Source: Polyangiaceae bacterium (lineage in GTDB: Bacteria > Myxococcota_A > Polyangia > Polyangiales > Polyangiaceae). From it: DNA of 64,000 nucleotides. The stretch lies in the NCBI GenBank assembly GCA_019637295.1, contig JAHBVX010000009.1, forward strand, positions 1 to 64,000. The letters run 5' to 3'. Each line of letters begins with the position of its first letter. Within the stretch, counting starts at the first letter, position 1. A model generated the notes under the pieces. That model worked only from the letters and a program-made list of their open reading frames with translations. It was not told the origin of the DNA and did no database searches. Below are positions 52,206 through 60,281 of the stretch, piece after piece. A program made the translations under genes and the position numbers.

Positions 52206-53600
52206 TCAGTTCCACGCGGCGCAGGTCGGGAACAGGTTCGCGGCGGCGGAGTTGGTGTTGATGGTCTGGCACAGGCGAGTGCACACCCCGCTGTCCAGCT
52301 TGCCGTCGCAGCAGGCGTTGGCGGCGTTGACGAACGGGAGCACACCCGTGATGCCCTCCTCGCAGACCGCGGAGCCGAAGGCTTGGTCCAGGCACGAGAG
52401 CACTCCCGCGTCCGAGGAGTGGGAGGCGTCGCTCGCGCACTGCCCCAGGCAGCCGGTGCAGCTCGTGTGGCCGGGCCCGCTGAAGCCAAGGGCGTCGAGC
52501 TGCGGGCCGAGCACGGGCTCGACGGTCGCGTTCTCGGCGGCGCAGTCGCCGAGAAACTGGCAGTAGCTCTGGCATCCCGCCTTGGTGCTCTCGGCGCAGA
52601 CCACCTCCGTTCCCGCGGGCAGCGGCACCACGTCCGTGCCGCAGGACGCTGCCGAGGTGGTGGGCTGCGCGAGCTGCCAGGGGCTCTGCCCGGCGAGACC
52701 CTTGGGGTGAGCGAGCAAGAAGTCGATCATCCAGTCGTTGACGGGCGAGAGCCAGGCGTGTCCCAAGTCCGCGCCCTGGCACCAGGCCTGGGTGACGCTC
52801 GGCTGACCCGAGTAGTGAGCGCTCGCGATGGCCGCCTGCTCCACGAAGCTGAAGTTCGGTACCGCGACGCCGGCGCCGCTGCTGCCGCTGTACGAGTCGT
52901 TGTCACCGCCCCAGGTCACCAGCACGGCCATCGAGTCCAGCTCCGTCTGGGGGCTCGGGCCGGTGAGATCGAACACGCCCGACGCGGGCAGGCCGCCCGC
53001 GAGCAGCGCGCTTCGACGCTGCAGCACGTGGTTGGTGAAGATCCCTCCCGCCGAGTGTCCGGCGACGTACAGCCGCTTCTCGTCGAGGGCGAGGTGGGCC
53101 GCGACACACGACAAGAGCTGGTCGAAGAACTCCAGGTCCGCGTTGGGAAGGCTCTCGTCGCCCGGCAGACGCAGACCATCCCACACCGGCCAGAGGGTGC
53201 CGTTGGCGTTGCTGTCCGGCGCGATCACGACGAAGCCGCGGTCCACGAAGGCCTGGGCTTGGGCGCGGGCGAAGATGCCCTGTCCCGTCTCGCCAGTGCC
53301 GTTGAAGAGCACCAGCGTGGGCCGGGGCCCCGTGAAGGTCGCCGGCGGCAACGCGAGCCAGAAGCTCCGCTGTTGCCCCGCGCTAGCGAAGCCGCTGTGT
53401 TGTCCCGTGGAAGGTGGCGCGGCCAGGGACGAGCCACAGCTCGCGAGCTCGCCGGACAGCGCCGAGGCGGGGACGGCGTCATAGTACGGATCGCCCGAGC
53501 TCGCGCCTCCGCTGCCGCCGCCGGTAGGCTTCGATTCGCTGCTGCAGCCGGGCAGCGAGCACGCCAGCAAGATCAGAGCGCGGACACGCATCGCGATCAC
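52206..53600 (-). CDS. Lipoprotein esterase of the PHB-depolymerase/feruloyl-esterase type
   Basis: A 464-residue alpha/beta hydrolase with a lipoprotein signal ending L-P-G-C (about residue 19). The nucleophile elbow G-H-S-A-G-G has Ser183 when counted from the GTG at 53600. An oxyanion region F-N-G-T-G-E-T and a C-D-x-x-H-like end (H-A-W) fit secreted polyester or feruloyl esterases. The C-terminal 130 residues are Cys-rich and may bind a polymer. The GTG overlaps the stop of the TerB gene (GTGA); an ATG three codons later (53591) is an alternative. The hairpin after the stop may end the transcript. Confidence 0.82.
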   Translation of the reverse strand: MIAMRVRALILLACSLPGCSSESKPTGGGSGGASSGDPYYDAVPASALSGELASCGSSLAAPPSTGQHSGFASAGQQRSFWLALPPATFTGPRPTLVLFNGTGETGQGIFARAQAQAFVDRGFVVIAPDSNANGTLWPVWDGLRLPGDESLPNADLEFFDQLLSCVAAHLALDEKRLYVAGHSAGGIFTNHVLQRRSALLAGGLPASGVFDLTGPSPQTELDSMAVLVTWGGDNDSYSGSSGAGVAVPNFSFVEQAAIASAHYSGQPSVTQAWCQGADLGHAWLSPVNDWMIDFLLAHPKGLAGQSPWQLAQPTTSAASCGTDVVPLPAGTEVVCAESTKAGCQSYCQFLGDCAAENATVEPVLGPQLDALGFSGPGHTSCTGCLGQCASDASHSSDAGVLSCLDQAFGSAVCEEGITGVLPFVNAANACCDGKLDSGVCTRLCQTINTNSAAANLFPTCAAWN

Positions 53601-54025
53601 TGTGCCGGCTCGAAACGACGCACCAGCTCGGCCACTTCGTTGGTGTCGAGCTCGAGCGCCTCGGCCGTCTCCAAGATCATCTCTCGCTCCGAGGTGCGAA
53701 TGATCCCGTCGGCAGCCATGACCTGCAGCGCGAGCTGCAGCGCAACCTTGCGCACGCGCTCATCCGGCAGTCGCTCCTTGACCGCGGTCAGGCGGGCGGC
53801 GCGTCCGGCCTCGGCCAGCTGCGTCGCGCAGCGGGCGAGCATGTCGTCCAGGGCCTGCCCCTGCAGTCGCTGGTCCGTCAGCGACTGCAGGCTCGTCTTG
53901 AAGTGTGCCTGCTCCTCGTCGGAGAACTCCTCGTCGGCGTAAGCAGCCAAGAACATCATCTCGACGAGCGCCTCGAGCTTGTCGTTGGGCAGGTCGAGAG
54001 CGGGGGAGAGATCCAGCTGGGTCAT
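53597..54025 (-). CDS. TerB/DjlA-like helical domain protein
   Basis: A 142-residue protein of helical bundle type with D-E-E-F-S-D-E-E and M-A-A-D-G-I-I-R-T-S-E-R-E acid-rich loops, the hallmark of TerB-like domains. Such proteins sit at membranes or metal-stress systems, but the function is open. The ATG at 54025 is favoured because the domain starts soon after and TAGGCT lies eight bases upstream. The next gene (esterase) overlaps by four bases. No other ter gene is nearby, so tellurite resistance is not implied. Confidence 0.75.
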   Translation of the reverse strand: MTQLDLSPALDLPNDKLEALVEMMFLAAYADEEFSDEEQAHFKTSLQSLTDQRLQGQALDDMLARCATQLAEAGRAARLTAVKERLPDERVRKVALQLALQVMAADGIIRTSEREMILETAEALELDTNEVAELVRRFEPAQ

Positions 54026-54093
54026 CGCCGGCGAGCCTACTGCGCTCGCTGGACCCGTGCACCCGCCCACGGGGTGGGGCGTCGAGAACGCCG

Positions 54094-54099
54094 TTGACA
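54094..54099 (+). promoter_or_regulatory. Consensus -35 element TTGACA for the imelysin operon
   Basis: A perfect TTGACA lies 64 bases before the imelysin ATG. A matching -10 is unclear: CAAGCT at 54118-54123 (18-base spacing) is the best candidate. The Fur-like palindrome starts at 54126, so a bound repressor would cover the start region. Confidence 0.4.
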
Positions 54100-54125
54100 A
54101 GACCAGTCGCGGAAGTGCAAGCTAT

Positions 54126-54142
54126 TTGAAATTGATTTTCAA
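54126..54142. promoter_or_regulatory. Fur-box-like palindrome before the imelysin gene
   Basis: TTGAAA, TTGAT, TTTCAA: perfect 6-bp inverted arms with a 5-base spacer, AT-rich in a GC-rich region, 21 bases before the ATG. The core GAAATTGATTTTC resembles Fur boxes (GATAATGATAATCATTATC type). A related site precedes the receptor gene at 59171. Iron repression is inferred. Confidence 0.7.
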
Positions 54143-54163
54143 GTTCAGCTCACCGCCGCCGTC

Positions 54164-55489
54164 ATGAACCTCCGGCAATTCTCGCTGTTCTTGGGCCTGG
54201 CGGCGGCCCTCGGCCTCGGTGCGTGCCGCAAGCCTGCGCCCGACGAGACCGTGTACACGGGCAAGTCGCCGTCCACCGGCGGCGTCGGCGGCGTCGGCGG
54301 CACGGGCGGCGCGCTGCCCACCGGCGGCAGCGCAGGGAGCGCGGGCGGGGACGGCGGTGTCGCGGTGTTCGACGGGATCGACGGCGCGGCGCCCGACGTC
54401 CCGTTCAGCAAACCCGCGCTGCTATCGCAGCTCGCGGACTGCGCGGTCGCCCACTACCAGCACTTCGCAGCGCAGGCGGACGAGCTCGAGAAGGCAGCCT
54501 CCGGACATGCGGCTGCGCGCACGCCGGCGACGTCGTCCTCGGCCCGAGGCGCCTTCGTACAGGCCATGGCTGCGTGGCAGCAAGCGGAGCTGTTCCGTTT
54601 CGGGCCCGCTGCGCAGGCGACCGAGCCGGGCGGTCAGGACTTCCGCGACAACATCTACGCTTGGCCGCTGTTCGGTCGCTGCAAGGTCGAGGAGCAGCTC
54701 GTCAGTCAGGCGTATTCGGGTCCGGGCTTCGCCACGTCGCTGATCAACGGGCGCGGACTCGGGGCCCTCGAGTACACCCTGTACTACTCGGGCAGCGACA
54801 ACGCTTGCACTCAGTTCTCGGCCATCAACGCCAACGGGACGTGGGCCGCGCTGGGGGACCCCGAGCTCGCGCTGCGCAAGGCCCACTACGCCGCCGCCGT
54901 CGCCAAGGACGTCCGCGCCCGCTCGCTGGGGCTGCTCTCGGCCTGGAGTCCCGCCGGCGGGAACTTCCGCTTCGAGTTGGCGAAGGCTGGCTCGGGCAGC
55001 GCCGTGTTCGCGTCGGACCAGAAGGCGCTCAACGCAGTGAGCGACGCCCTGTTCTACATCGAGCGCGAGGTGAAGGACCTCAAGCTAGGCCGGCCGATCG
55101 GCCTCGTCGAGTGCTTCACGGCGACTTGCCCCGAGGCCGTGGAGTCGCCCTACGCTGGGCTCTCGGTCGACCACGTTCGCCAGAACCTGATCGCACTGCG
55201 CCGGTTGTTTCACGGCTGCTACCCCGGAAACACGGGCCTCGGCTTCGAGGACTGGCTGCGCGCGGTCGGCGCGAGCGACATCGCCGACGACCTGGGCGCG
55301 GCCATCGCCGGCGCGCTCGTCGCGACCACGACCATCGACCTGCCCCTCGAGCAGGCCGTGGTCGCCGAGCCGGCCAAGGCGGCAGCGCTGCACCAAGCCA
55401 TCAAGCAGATCTCCGATCTGCTCAAGGTGGAGTTCGTCACCGTGTTGAACCTCGAGCTGCCGAAGACGGTCGTGGGGGACAATGACTGA
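54164..55489 (+). CDS. Imelysin-family lipoprotein
   Basis: The 441-residue protein has a signal ending G-L-G-A-C (about residue 21) and a Gly/Ser/Thr linker (to about 65). The body has the two four-helix-bundle layout of imelysins. The characteristic G-x-H-x-x-E motif of the family reads G-L-G-A-L-E-Y-T-L-Y-Y (near residue 197), so the His is missing while Glu is kept. Imelysins are Fur-regulated iron-uptake proteins that are not true peptidases in most cases. The loss of His is seen in some family branches. It overlaps the next gene by eight bases. Confidence 0.82.
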   Translation: MNLRQFSLFLGLAAALGLGACRKPAPDETVYTGKSPSTGGVGGVGGTGGALPTGGSAGSAGGDGGVAVFDGIDGAAPDVPFSKPALLSQLADCAVAHYQHFAAQADELEKAASGHAAARTPATSSSARGAFVQAMAAWQQAELFRFGPAAQATEPGGQDFRDNIYAWPLFGRCKVEEQLVSQAYSGPGFATSLINGRGLGALEYTLYYSGSDNACTQFSAINANGTWAALGDPELALRKAHYAAAVAKDVRARSLGLLSAWSPAGGNFRFELAKAGSGSAVFASDQKALNAVSDALFYIEREVKDLKLGRPIGLVECFTATCPEAVESPYAGLSVDHVRQNLIALRRLFHGCYPGNTGLGFEDWLRAVGASDIADDLGAAIAGALVATTTIDLPLEQAVVAEPAKAAALHQAIKQISDLLKVEFVTVLNLELPKTVVGDND

Positions 55490-56945
55490 AGCGCTGACAG
55501 CTCTCGAGCGCTGGTCGGCGCGTTTGCTGGCGAGGCTGTCCGAGCCCGTCGATGCGGCCTGGCTCGTGATGATGCGCGTCCTGTTCGGCTCGGTGATGCT
55601 CGTCAGCATGCTGCGCTTCCCGCTGTACGGCTGGGTGGACGAGTTCTATGTCGAGCGAAATTTTCACTTCAAGTACTGGGGCTTTCACTGGGTAGAGCCG
55701 CTGTCTGGACCCGCCATGCACGCTCTTCTGTGGGTGCTGGCGGCGTGCGCACTGTGCGTGATCTTCGGGCTCTTCTTCCGTCCGGCCGCGCTCGTGCTGC
55801 TGCTCGGCTACTCCTACGTCCAGCTGATCGACGTCACGACCTACATCAATCACTACTACCTCGCGAGCCTGCTCACGCTCTTGCTCGCGCTCTCGCCGGC
55901 CGCAGAGAGCTTCTCCCTCGACGCTCTGCGCCGCCGAGGGCGAGCCCCGTCCGCGACCGTCCCGCGGTTTTGGCTGTACCTGCTGCGCTTCCAGGTTGGA
56001 GTCGTCTACACCTTCGCCGGGCTCGCCAAGGCGCAGAGCGACTGGCTGCTCCACGCCCAGCCGCTCGGTATCTGGCTCGGCGCGCACACCGGGATGCCGC
56101 TGCTCGGGCCGCTCTTCTCCCAGCCCTGGGCCGCGCCGGTGATGAGCTGGGCTGGGTTCCTCTTCGACACCACGGTGGTCTGGTTCCTGCTCTTCGCGCG
56201 CACCCGGCCTTTCGCCTACGTCGCCGTGATCCTGTTTCATGCCGTCACGCGCGCGCTGTTCCCGATCGGGATGTTCCCGTTCATCATGGTGCTGTCGGCG
56301 CTCGTGTTCTTCCCGCCGGACTGGCCGCGGGCCCTCGTCGCGCGGGCGCGCGCTCTCCTGGGTCGGGCGTCCGTGAGCGCGGAGCCGCCGCCGGCGGCTC
56401 TCGTGTCGCCGCGTCGCATCCCACTCTGGCTGGTCGCCCTGGCCGGCGTGTACTGCGCGGTGCACCTCGTCGTGCCAATGCGCTTCTTGCTCCATGACGG
56501 GAACGTGCTGTGGCACGAGCAGGGGATGCGCTTCTCGTGGCGCGTCATGGTGCGCGAGAAGAACGGCAGCATCACCTACCTCGTGCGGCAGCGGGAGGGT
56601 GGGAAGCTTTGGCACGTTTCACCGCGCAAGTACCTCGATCGCGTGCAGGAGCGGGAGATGTCCGGTCAGCCGGATCTCGTGCTGCAGCTCGCCCACCACG
56701 TCGCACGGGACTTCGAGGCGCGCGGCCTCGGCCCCGTCGAGGTGCGCGTGGACGCCCGGGTGTCCCTCAACGGGCGTCGCGCCGCGCCCCTGATCGATCC
56801 CGAGGTAGACTTGACTCGGGTGTCGGACGGGCTCGGCCCCGCCCCCTGGATCACGCCGGCCCCGGCGAGTGATCCCCCGCGGCTGCGGCCGCTGCCGCAG
56901 CGCGGCGTCGCCCTCGAGCGAGTGAGTGTGCTGGGATCGCCCTGA
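55482..56945 (+). CDS. Vitamin K-dependent gamma-carboxylase-like (HTTM) membrane protein
   Basis: A 487-residue polytopic membrane protein. Residues about 25-300 hold the HTTM membrane core with N-H-Y-Y-L (His124) and A-G-L-A-K-A-Q-S-D-W (Lys183), which line up with the His and catalytic Lys of animal gamma-carboxylase (A-G-V-K-K-L-D-A-D-W). The C-terminal part (from about 345) has G-M-R-F-S-W-R-V-M-V-R, matching the lumenal domain of that enzyme. Thus not only the HTTM core but also the second domain is present. The substrate in bacteria is unknown. The start overlaps the imelysin stop by eight bases. It is convergent with the TonB receptor, stops two bases apart. Confidence 0.88.
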   Translation: MTEALTALERWSARLLARLSEPVDAAWLVMMRVLFGSVMLVSMLRFPLYGWVDEFYVERNFHFKYWGFHWVEPLSGPAMHALLWVLAACALCVIFGLFFRPAALVLLLGYSYVQLIDVTTYINHYYLASLLTLLLALSPAAESFSLDALRRRGRAPSATVPRFWLYLLRFQVGVVYTFAGLAKAQSDWLLHAQPLGIWLGAHTGMPLLGPLFSQPWAAPVMSWAGFLFDTTVVWFLLFARTRPFAYVAVILFHAVTRALFPIGMFPFIMVLSALVFFPPDWPRALVARARALLGRASVSAEPPPAALVSPRRIPLWLVALAGVYCAVHLVVPMRFLLHDGNVLWHEQGMRFSWRVMVREKNGSITYLVRQREGGKLWHVSPRKYLDRVQEREMSGQPDLVLQLAHHVARDFEARGLGPVEVRVDARVSLNGRRAAPLIDPEVDLTRVSDGLGPAPWITPAPASDPPRLRPLPQRGVALERVSVLGSP

Positions 56946-56947
56946 CT

Positions 56948-59158
56948 TCAGAACGACACCTTGGCGCCGGCTTGCACCCAGCGCGGGGCGTTCGGCCGGG
57001 CGCCGAAGGGGCGGCGGGACACGATGAAGTGCGAGTTCGCGACGTTCTTCGCGGTGACGTACAGCTCCACGGGGGACGCGACTCGAACCTTGGCGGCGGC
57101 GTCGAACACCAGCTGCTCGTCCGTGGACAGGACCTGGCCGAGCGGCGCCGAGCCTGCGCGCTCGCGCATCGCCGCGACGTACGTCGCGCCCACCGAGGCC
57201 CCGGCCCGTGAGGTCTCGAGGCCCAGCGATGCGAACAGCTGGTGTCGCGGGACGTAGGGCAGCTCGTCTCCCGCGGCGACGTCGCCGAACATGGGATCCG
57301 CCGAGGTGAAGCTGTTCCGGAACTCCGTCTGGGTGAGGGTGTACGCGACGCTCAAGGGCACCCCGAGCGCTCCGACGCTGAGCGTGTGATCCGCCAGCGC
57401 CTCGAAGCCGAAGATGCGCGCTCGTCCCGCGTCGAACTGCCGATCCAAGTCCGCGGACAGGCAGCCGCTCGAGAAGGTGCACACGTCCGTCAGGTTGTCG
57501 TAGTCGTTGTAGAACCCGATCAGCTCGAGGCGGCTCTTGCGCGTCATGTAGCGGCCGCCCGCCTCGTAGTTGCGGCTCAGCTCGGGCTCCACGAAGCTCG
57601 GGCTCCCCGGCGCGGGCGGGCTGAACCCGCGGTACGCGCCCGCGAGCACCCCCACCTCGTCCGTCAGGGCGTAGTGCGCGCCGGCCCCGGGCAGCACCGC
57701 CCGCACGATGCGGCCCGACTTCTCGTCCGTGATGCGATCGCGTGCGGCAGAGCGCAGCCACTCGACCCGCACGCCCGGCGTCAGCGTCAGGCGCCCCCAG
57801 GCGAGCTTGTCGGCGACGTGCAGTGCCAACGCGTCCGTCGAGGCTTCGTTGAAGGCCGTGGTCACCGTCGGGCTGCCCTCGGGGATCAGGCGGCCGCCGA
57901 TCACCAGAAAGCCATCTTCGCTGTGCCGGCGCTCGATCCGGTCGTGGTGCAGACGGACGCCGTACTCGAGCTGGTGCGTGACAGGTCCGGTGCGCGCGCT
58001 CAGCTCGAAGCGGCTCTCTACGCCTTGAGACACGTAGTCGCGATCGTTCGGTCCGATGAGCAGAGTCTCGCCCGGGGAGGACGAGTCCGACCCGCCGTTC
58101 AGCACCGCGTAGTAGACCGAGTTCTCCGCGGTGGTCGGTTCGGTGAGCACCGAGAACAGATCCTTGCCTCGGAACCCGTTGACCTTGCGCCACTGCCGGC
58201 TCAGATCATGTCGATAGGCGGTGGAGGTGATCTTCAGGTTCGCCTGAGGCTGCAGCGCGTAGGTGAGCGCGAACGAGGTGCGATGCCAACGCATGCGGTC
58301 GAGGCGGCTCGGGCCGTAGCGGGCCAGGGGATTCCTGGCGAAGTCCGCGTCGGTCAGCCCCAGGTACGTCTCGTTGGACAGCTCGTCCGAGTAGGACGCC
58401 TTGAATCGAACCTCGTGGGGGTACTCGGCGTTCGGGTCGACGACGTAGACGGTCTTGAGCATCCACTCGTTGCGATAGAAGCCCGTGTCCGAGCCGTCCG
58501 GCAGCTCTTTGAAACCGTCGGCCGAGATGTGCGCGCCTTCGATCAGGTACCCGGTGCGCTCGTCGCTCGAGCCGTGCCAAGCGTGCAGCTTGGTGTAGCC
58601 GTACTCGCCGAGGCCCAAGTCCAAGAAGCCGGCTGGGCCGGAGGGGATGGCGCGGGTCACCAGATCCACCGCGCCTCCGACGGTCTGCGGACCGTAGACG
58701 AGCGCGGCGGGACCCTTGATGATCCGCAGCCCCGACATGCGCGTGACCAAGGGAAAATAGTAGGCGGCCGGCGCCGAGTAGGGGGCAGGTCCCACCAGGA
58801 TGCCGTCCTCGAGCAGCGTGATCTTCTTGCTGCGGTCGGGGTTGACGCCGCGGATGCCGAGGTTCGGTCGCAGGCCGATCCCGTCCTCGCCCCGGGAGTA
58901 GACCCCCGGCACCGCCGCCATCACCGCGTGCGGATCGTCGTGCTCGAAGCGCTCGAGCTGCTTGGCGCCGAGCACGTGGGCGGAGCCCGCGGTCTGCCTC
59001 AGCGGCGTCCCCACCACGGTGACCGAGAGCGCTTCCTCGCCGTCCGCGCTCGCGCCTTCGCCCTGCGCGGGCGCAGGGGTCGAGTCGGAGGCGCCAGGCT
59101 GAGCCCGGGCTAGCCCCGCACTCAGAGAGATCAGTGAAATCCACGCGAAATGCCGCAC
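56948..59158 (-). CDS. TonB-dependent outer-membrane receptor, FecA-like
   Basis: The 736-residue protein has a signal peptide (cleavage near A-R-A-Q, residue 19). A plug domain (about 45-170) follows with I-R-G-V-N-P-D-R-S-K-K-I-T-L-L-E-D-G and R-I-I-K-G-P-A-A-L-V-Y-G-P-Q-T-V-G-G-A-V, very close to FecA-type ferric dicitrate receptors. A 22-strand barrel ends in F (K-V-S-F). There is no N-terminal signalling extension, so it does not act through a FecR pathway. It should import an iron chelate with TonB energy. The GTG at 59158 is set by the TAGGCT geometry. A Fur-like box lies in its promoter. Confidence 0.92.
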   Translation of the reverse strand: MRHFAWISLISLSAGLARAQPGASDSTPAPAQGEGASADGEEALSVTVVGTPLRQTAGSAHVLGAKQLERFEHDDPHAVMAAVPGVYSRGEDGIGLRPNLGIRGVNPDRSKKITLLEDGILVGPAPYSAPAAYYFPLVTRMSGLRIIKGPAALVYGPQTVGGAVDLVTRAIPSGPAGFLDLGLGEYGYTKLHAWHGSSDERTGYLIEGAHISADGFKELPDGSDTGFYRNEWMLKTVYVVDPNAEYPHEVRFKASYSDELSNETYLGLTDADFARNPLARYGPSRLDRMRWHRTSFALTYALQPQANLKITSTAYRHDLSRQWRKVNGFRGKDLFSVLTEPTTAENSVYYAVLNGGSDSSSPGETLLIGPNDRDYVSQGVESRFELSARTGPVTHQLEYGVRLHHDRIERRHSEDGFLVIGGRLIPEGSPTVTTAFNEASTDALALHVADKLAWGRLTLTPGVRVEWLRSAARDRITDEKSGRIVRAVLPGAGAHYALTDEVGVLAGAYRGFSPPAPGSPSFVEPELSRNYEAGGRYMTRKSRLELIGFYNDYDNLTDVCTFSSGCLSADLDRQFDAGRARIFGFEALADHTLSVGALGVPLSVAYTLTQTEFRNSFTSADPMFGDVAAGDELPYVPRHQLFASLGLETSRAGASVGATYVAAMRERAGSAPLGQVLSTDEQLVFDAAAKVRVASPVELYVTAKNVANSHFIVSRRPFGARPNAPRWVQAGAKVSF

Positions 59159-59164
59159 GCACCG

Positions 59165-59170
59165 AGCCTA
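59165..59170 (-). promoter_or_regulatory. -10 hexamer TAGGCT of a probable leaderless promoter
   Basis: On the minus strand TAGGCT is followed by CGGTGC and the GTG at 59158, the same six-base geometry as at 906, 3303, 7779 and 39229. The Fur-like box (59171-59187) directly precedes it and fills the 17-base space up to the -35 position. Confidence 0.55.
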
Positions 59171-59187
59171 TTGAAAACGAATTTCAC
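59171..59187. promoter_or_regulatory. Fur-box-like palindrome in the TonB receptor promoter
   Basis: TTGAAA, ACGAA, TTTCAC: five of six arm pairs match, with the same 5-base spacing as the site at 54126. Its 17 bases exactly occupy the gap between the -10 hexamer and the place where the -35 element is expected (59188-59193). Repressor binding would exclude RNA polymerase. Confidence 0.65.
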
Positions 59188-59237
59188 TTTCACTACGCGG
59201 TCCCGCGCCGTCGGTCAAGAGCCGATCGCACCCCGCG

Positions 59238-60281
59238 TCAGAGCTCGAAGAACGGCTGGCCGGTGAACGCGCGCACGACCTCGGTGGCGTAGCTGCCCGC
59301 GGGCAGGAAGAACGCCAGGCGCAGCTCGTCGCCGTCCGCCTCCACCGTCAAGTGCTCGGGCCTGACGCGCACGTCGCGTCGCGTGCCGGGTGCGTGGCGG
59401 CCGAGGTCCCGGAGGACACTCGGGTCGAGCCCGAGGTCGCCGAGCACCTGCAGCTCGAGCTCGAGGGCCGCGGCGCGCGCCGCTCGCAGCTTCGGGCCCG
59501 GCAGCGGTCCAGTCAGGTGGATGTCTCCGGACTCGAGCCGCGGTTGCTCGGCGAGCGGATCGCCGACGATGAACGTGGTGTGGGTGCCGTCGAGGCGCAC
59601 GACCTCGCCCTCGAGCAGCCGGTCGAGACCGAGCTCGCTGCGCGCTGTCACGTAGCGATTGAAGACCTCCGACTGAAGGACGCTGGGCAGGAACTTCTTG
59701 TCGAAGCGCGAGCCACGCCCGCGCCGGGCGCCACCCGACGTCAGCCAGGCGAGCGCGCGCGCCAGGTTCTCTCCTCCGCGACCGAAGCGCTGCGCGCCGA
59801 ACACGTTGAGCAGTCCGTCCGTCGCCAGCCGTGCCGCGAGCGCGACGGCCCGCTCGGCGCTACCGGGATCGCAGCCCACCAGCCGAAGGCGAAAGTGATT
59901 ACCCCGGAGCTGCCCGGTGCGGAGCTTGTTGTCGTCGAGCGCGTGCTCGAGCACGCGGATGCCGTCGAGCGGGGGCCACAGCTCGGGGCTCACGCTCTGT
60001 GCGGGCAGGCTGAGCCACTGGGTGGTCACGGCGTGCTTGTCCTTCATGCCCGCGTAGCCCACGTCGCGCTCGTTCACCGCGGCCGCCTCCGCCACTCGCA
60101 CTACCGCGTCCCGGGTGTTGAGCCTGACCTTCTCGATGCGGACCAGCCGATGCTGCCCGGTGCCTGCGGGAGCGCGGTCGAGCTCTTCGTCCACGCGGAA
60201 GTCCTCCGGCTCGGGTCCGAGCCTTCCGCCCGTGCGGGCGAGGTCCTTCCCGGCCAACGGAGGCTCGAACGGGTGGCTCAT
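59238..60281 (-). CDS. truD: tRNA pseudouridine(13) synthase TruD
   Basis: A 347-residue protein (E. coli TruD has 349). It has the catalytic motif G-M-K-D-K-H-A-V-T-T-Q with Asp in the K-D-[RK]-H-A context, G-N-H-F-R-L-R-L and the insertion domain pattern N-x-F-G-x-Q-R-F-G-R (N-V-F-G-A-Q-R-F-G-R-G-G). It modifies uridine 13 of tRNA in the cytosol. The ATG overlaps the stop of the phosphatase gene (ATGA), so the two are coupled. Confidence 0.95.
   Translation of the reverse strand: MSHPFEPPLAGKDLARTGGRLGPEPEDFRVDEELDRAPAGTGQHRLVRIEKVRLNTRDAVVRVAEAAAVNERDVGYAGMKDKHAVTTQWLSLPAQSVSPELWPPLDGIRVLEHALDDNKLRTGQLRGNHFRLRLVGCDPGSAERAVALAARLATDGLLNVFGAQRFGRGGENLARALAWLTSGGARRGRGSRFDKKFLPSVLQSEVFNRYVTARSELGLDRLLEGEVVRLDGTHTTFIVGDPLAEQPRLESGDIHLTGPLPGPKLRAARAAALELELQVLGDLGLDPSVLRDLGRHAPGTRRDVRVRPEHLTVEADGDELRLAFFLPAGSYATEVVRAFTGQPFFEL

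Noticed and set aside
53597-54025. Tellurite-resistance system
   Set aside because: Only a TerB-like domain protein is present; no terC, terD or terZ-like gene is nearby.
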